DNA of 64,000 nt from Volvox africanus (Eukaryota; Chlorophyta; Chlorophyceae; Chlamydomonadales; Volvocaceae). A program made the translations under genes and the position numbers. Shown here in pieces: positions 60,001 through 64,000 of this stretch (the stretch's first letter is position 1; every line of letters starts with the position of its first letter). Under the pieces are notes generated by a model, which saw only the letters and a program-made list of their open reading frames with translations, ran no database searches and was not told the origin of the DNA. Location of the stretch: contig BSDZ01000094.1 of the NCBI GenBank assembly GCA_030268105.1, positions 3,444,501-3,508,500 of the forward strand, written 5' to 3'.

Positions 60001-63000
60001 ACGCACGCAGGTACGTATGCCGCCCAAGCGGGACACGCATATATATGTACGCCCAGCCTTTCTTGTGGCATTTTTACAAACAACTAACCTAACCATGCAA
60101 AATGAGGATTGACGAACTGACCGTTTGGGGCATTCCCCTGGAAAACACCGTTAATGCGCTCCTGTCACATAATGGTAATAAAAGACCTAAATCATAATTA
60201 TGAACAGATAAGCTTATGTATAAGGACGGAGGTCCACATTCGGGATTCGTGAACCCATCTACTCTGCACGCAATGACCCCTATGGCCATGGCTCGCTGTA
60301 TGTCCCAGGGGTCGGTCAATAATTAGTCCCTAAACCATCATTTCAATCCATCACAGTTTTCGTTCTATATGTTTCCTATATATATGTTGCTGTCCGCAGG
60401 ACCTACAATCCGATGCATCACGACCGCAAATGGTCTTCAGCAATTTCGTTCCCTCCTCGGCCGTCCCACGCATCACGTCGTGGCTCACCGGCTTCCTAGG
60501 CTTTTCGCTGGTGAACATCAAGACCACCGCAACGCTGCATGTCATTGACGATGCGCTAAACGTGAAGTACGCCGTGGCCCTCACGCTCAACGAAACCGGG
60601 TAAGCGCGTGAAAATAAGTACTCCGGAAAGGCCGAACTCGCTCCACGCAGAGATACGAAAGCTTCGATAACCAAATAATCGAAGCTTTCGTATCTCTGCG
60701 TGGAGCAAGTTTGGCCTTTCCATAGCTTGTGTAACATACAGCCTACAGTACCTGCGTGGTGATACGACTTAGGCGAGATAGAGAGCGGCTAAACCCGTTG
60801 TATTTAACATGTCAGGAGAGAAATTAATGATGCCTTTCGGAAATAATTTTGGAATTAATGATGTGATCTGCCACAGCTTCATTTAAAACATTATTAGTCG
60901 TCAGTAAGAAGCGATCCGAGCGACATTCATTCTGATACTCATGATATGCATATATCATCGAGTTCTGAAGCAAGGAACTCTCTCTCCCTCAATGCTCTGA
61001 GTTATTTTTTGGCTACTAAAAAGCGTTTTTAAATGTGCATAGTTTTCCCATATATAAAAAACAATTGTATACAACGTCAATACCAGGATGTTTAGTAGTA
61101 GCTAACATTAATGTTTTCACAGGTATTGGTTTTACAGTTACATATTTACCCGGTTTTATTTTTTCACTCAGCAACCATTACGTTACCTTATATCTTACAA
61201 ACTAGGTAGTTATCTGGGTCTATTAAATTAATCATTTCTTAATCTTAACCCGTGTTCTTAAACATGTATAGTTTCAGAAAATGTATATGGTAATCTTTAT
61301 CAAAACTTTACTACGCGACCACGTTATTTTATATGAAAACAGGCGGGAAGGTTTCTTTGCGGTTTAAGTATATACAGCTAGGATGAAGTTCTCGTCCAGC
61401 GTTAGGTGGAATGGAAAGTCGAGCGAGAAGTGAAATAAACCGGTTAATTTGTAACTATGAAATCAATACCCGTGAAAACATTAATGTTAGCTATACAAAA
61501 TATCCTGGTATTAATCTTCAATAAATAAATAAAAAGGCATGCATGCACATTGTAAACTACATCCACGCATGGAAGCCCAATACATTCCGCTTGCTCAGTC
61601 TACCGCCATTGCCCCTCCATTCCATGTGTGCCCCGCCCACCAAACCCTTCCCTTCTCCCTTCCCCCCTCCATCCCTCGTTCATTCCGCCCCTCCCCGCTC
61701 TTCACGAGATGTTAGCAACCGCTCCCGACTTGTCATTCTCCGGAAGGTGAAGTCCGCGTCCACCAAATGCCACACGGTGGTGCTGCTATCTGGCCCGGAG
61801 GGGCTCGATCTCCGCATTAAGCTACTGGGCCAGCGCAGGGAGCTGCAGGTAATAGCTCGATAGATAGATAGCGAGCTAGCACGGGACTGGGAACTAGTAA
61901 TGCAGGGCGCATCAGAATTATTATGATTATCTATGGCCCACTTGCGCGATCCGGATATACGAACCTATATCTGACAAGTATATGTCAATAAAGTATGCTT
62001 GTAGGTATGTATATGTAACTTCGTTCCCAGCTAAAATGGGGACGACAACAGAGGGACATACATTGCTATGTCGCATGCGTGATGCCGAATATTCCATTTG
62101 TTTCTGAATCCTAACCCCCCCCCTACCTATTATATGTTAATGATATTCCACTGGCGGCGCCTCAGTACCCTGCTGCTATTCGATGCAAGTATATAGCATA
62201 TGAAACGGTGTGAGAGGTGTGATGAGGAAGAGTGAGATGCAGTTTAATGTATCTGCACTGTACAGCAATATTGCACTGCTGGTACCCTGACGCCTACAAT
62301 TGGAATAAACCCGTTGTTTCACAGTTCGGTCGTCTAATCATTCGACAGGGTACGGCTTTCTGCGGCTGGACGAATGAGCGAGGATTGAGGGCCGAAGGCC
62401 TGAACAACGGCGAGTGAGCGAGTTCAGCAGCAGAGAGCCGTACCCTGTCTCATTCTTGACAGTATTTTTCTCATATCCTGCCTGACCCATGAGATACGTA
62501 CTCTTTAAATCTTTAGGATGTTACATTGTGGCTGGACGACTTGCCCTGAAAGGGCAAGCACCAGGGGCCCTGACCAGAGGGCCGAACCACCTCTATATAC
62601 GTATATATACGTATATAATTTGGGAGAAGGTTATTTATAGGAATCCGTATGAAGTAGCAAGGATGGAACTACCCTCAGTTGCATGTCGGTGTGCGTCGGT
62701 TCGTTCCACCGGCGGCCAGGACCCCAAGGCGACGGCCGTGGCGGCACAGATTGTACAGATTTGCAACAGCATGGGCTACAGCGCTGCCACGGGACACGGC
62801 CGAGGTGGCGCCGCTGCCAAGGGGTTGCTGCCCCCCCACACCACCCTCGACACAAGCCGCAAGAAGACTAAGCGCGTGTACATGGGCACCTACTATGTGG
62901 GTGTTTGTACGTGGCAGACTTAAAAGGTTATTGTGGTGGTCGATGTTGGCAGTCAGCAATAACCAAGTCAATGTTATACATACGTGCTCTTGTATATCCG

Positions 63001-64000
63001 AGGGTATGATGTTTGATTTGTATTGCTTTAGTTCCATTGTTGTGCGTGTGGGGTAGGTGATGTGTGTGGTTAACACATATATTTCAGAGCATGTATGGTC
63101 GGGCAAGATGATATGACACATATAATGGACGGGGAAGCAGCGTTGGACGGGGAATATATATATATAATATATTAGGGTTATTATAATGTATTATTATTAT
63201 AATGTATTATTAGGGTTATATTATATTATATTATATTATATTATATTATATTGTAGCAGAGATACGTACCTCAGCAGCTTTCGCCAGCTATAATTTCTGA
63301 TACAAAATGTGTGACTTCTCTTCTGTCTGTGTATGTTTGCTTTCACGAAACATAAAATGCGTAATTCTTTGTTTTTTGTACGACAGCCGCATAATAATAA
63401 CACAGGTATAGCGAGCCATGCACGCACATGTTCTCATGCATGCAAGCGACGGGGCAAGCTTCCCAATCTTCCGTCACTCATGAAACTGAGTGTGGTTACC
63501 CTGGAGGACACTGCCACTGGCGAAACGCACACAGAGATCACCGGTGTGTTTGTGTATGTGTGTGCGCGCGCGCGTACGTTTATAAATGTGAAGTACTCGG
63601 AATAACTATTTGAAATAACAGCATCTCCTTATTAGCAGACCCCATATTTTATGGCGCGGGTTTTGAGCTATACCATTAGTATTAGTAAGCCAAGGCCAAC
63701 TTAACCAATCAGGCCTTGATGCGTTTTCTCTATGTGTCTGTGTTTGTGTTTGTGTGCGTATTCATTTGTATGCTATGTGTATGTACTTAAGGCGCTGATG
63801 TGCAGTGCACTACGCACGTACAGCTGGCAGTATGACATCTGGATCCCTTGTGCCTGCCCGTTTTTTTACTTAAAAATAACACCCTGATACACTTACGTGT
63901 AATCGTGAACATTTTGCAGGTACAATACCTGAGTTGAATTTCTGGCTGGAGCAGCTGATGCTGAGGGATCCTGGCGGTGGCAACTGCGCTGCCGACAGCA
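57073..64000 (+). CDS. KH-domain protein of unrecognised family (5' part, runs off the right edge)
   Basis: ATG 57073 is preceded in frame by TAA. Proposed exons: 57073-57289, 57763-57855, 58048-58244, 59237-59381, 59524-59580, 59738-59805, 60400-60599, 61716-61848, one ending at 62900 (start unresolved, near 62630), 63406-63543, and 63920 to the edge. Residues 1-60 form a KH-like RNA-binding fold with the GKKG loop (20-23) in AVIGKKGRNARWIKERSG. A Ser/Asp acidic stretch follows (SESDSSSDSDLEE), then segments such as GITCFHDSGLDTRVKLMDAL, YFCNLDGLEQRHGLRLKNL, RITSWLTGFLGFSLVNIK and MKLSVVTLEDTATGETHTEI, which I cannot assign. The phases agree for all junctions except the entry to the ninth exon. 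The junction 59580 uses a GC donor. Introns are large and AT-rich and carry several repeats. Role unknown; RNA binding is inferred from the KH fold. Confidence 0.6.
58262..58916. repeat. G-rich GGGGAT-type minisatellite
   Basis: About 650 bp of degenerate repeats built on GGGGATGGGG, GATTGGGGAA and GTGAAGAGG units, strongly G-rich on the plus (transcribed-sense) strand. It fills most of intron 3 of the KH gene. A larger unit beginning TTTTGTGAAGAG recurs several times (for example near 58310, 58510, 58615, 58780 and 58870). Confidence 0.85.
59442..59465. repeat. Short tandem repeat GGGTTAGTCC
   Basis: About two and a half copies of a 10-bp unit in an intron of the KH gene. It resembles but is not a telomere repeat. 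Confidence 0.6.
60625..60721. repeat. 44-bp-arm inverted repeat (hairpin)
   Basis: The left arm 60625-60668 and right arm 60678-60721 are reverse complements with two mismatches over 44 bp, around a 9-nt loop (AACCAAATA). It lies in intron 7 of the KH gene, 26 nt after the donor. It may be a small fold-back element or a source of double-stranded RNA. Confidence 0.9.
61079..61512. mobile_element. Fold-back / MITE-like element, 434 bp
   Basis: The ends are long imperfect inverted repeats. 61079-61128 (starting AATACCAGGAT, containing GCTAACATTAATGTTTTCAC) pairs with 61463-61512. The similarity continues inward (GTTACA..CCGGTTTTATTT..CACT at 61137-61170 against 61425-61455). The centre is AT-rich and non-coding. 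No clear target duplication was seen. It lies inside intron 7 of the KH gene. Confidence 0.75.
62344..62449. mobile_element. 106-bp TIR element with 6-bp target duplication
   Basis: The termini GACAGGGTACGGCTTTCTGC and its reverse complement match at 19 of 20 positions. The element is flanked on both sides by TCATTC (62338-62343 and 62450-62455), as expected for a DNA-transposon-derived insertion. It is far too short to code a transposase, so it would be a MITE or a deletion derivative. It sits in intron 8 of the KH gene. Confidence 0.75.
62519..62590. repeat. Dispersed repeat, copy 2
   Basis: It aligns with 44033-44096: the shared core TGCCCTGAAAGGGCAAGCAC is followed by GGCCCTGACC and GGGCCGAACCAC. 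It has the same orientation and lies in an intron of the KH gene, 70 bp after the TIR element. Confidence 0.6.
63155..63256. repeat. AT-rich tandem repeats (TATAT / TATTA / ATATT)
   Basis: Simple repeats of TA, then two copies of a TTATAATGTATTATTA-like unit, then about nine copies of ATATT, in an intron of the KH gene. Confidence 0.85.

Overview
The window looks like nuclear DNA of a volvocine green alga (the Chlamydomonas / Volvox lineage). Coding exons are GC-rich and flanked by AT-richer introns and intergenic DNA. Introns are short and dense with GT..CAG borders, proteins carry long Gln/Ala/Ser/Pro low-complexity stretches, and TGTAA polyadenylation signals follow several stop codons. 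One gene carries a VARL (RegA-like, SAND-related) domain, a family best known from volvocine algae. The species cannot be named from the sequence alone.

Layout, left to right. Minus strand: a VARL transcription-factor-like gene (1103-5662), then a ten-exon Golgi-type carbohydrate sulfotransferase (8046-13964). Plus: a seven-exon RGG-box / hyaluronan-mRNA-binding (HABP4/SERBP1) protein (14886-16970). Minus: a ten-exon LPA1 / 2-phosphoglycerate-kinase-like P-loop protein (18204-24993). Plus: a tentative coiled-coil gene (25493-27619). Minus: a single-exon second sulfotransferase-like gene (29570-31603). Plus: a bacterial PolI-type 5'-3' exonuclease (31821-35779), an orphan low-complexity ORF (39931-41613), a complete fifteen-exon pantothenate kinase / DUF89 phosphatase fusion (47318-55530), and the 5' part of an unrecognised KH-domain gene that runs off the right edge (57073-64000). 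Exons of the spliced genes were chained by hand by requiring splice phase and family similarity to agree. Gene ends not backed by homology (5' ends of the VARL and exonuclease genes; KH gene exons) are less certain.

The genes do not form an obvious pathway. Two are sulfotransferases (extracellular-matrix or glycan sulfation would be the natural guess), two concern phosphate/cofactor metabolism (LPA1-like, PanK), two look RNA-binding (RGG protein, KH protein), one is a nuclease probably of an organelle, and one is a putative developmental or stress regulator (VARL). Three divergent pairs share short upstream regions: 13964/14886, 24993/25493 and 31603/31821.

The points most worth a second look are the VARL gene, the exonuclease that has lost two normally invariant aspartates, the sulfotransferase lacking the usual PAPS-loop lysine, the unrecognised KH gene, and several small inverted-repeat elements in that gene's introns. 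One of these has 20-bp terminal inverted repeats and a 6-bp target duplication. Gene-poor stretches of 4-6 kb at 35.8-39.9 and 41.6-47.3 kb hold nothing I recognise beyond one dispersed repeat copy.
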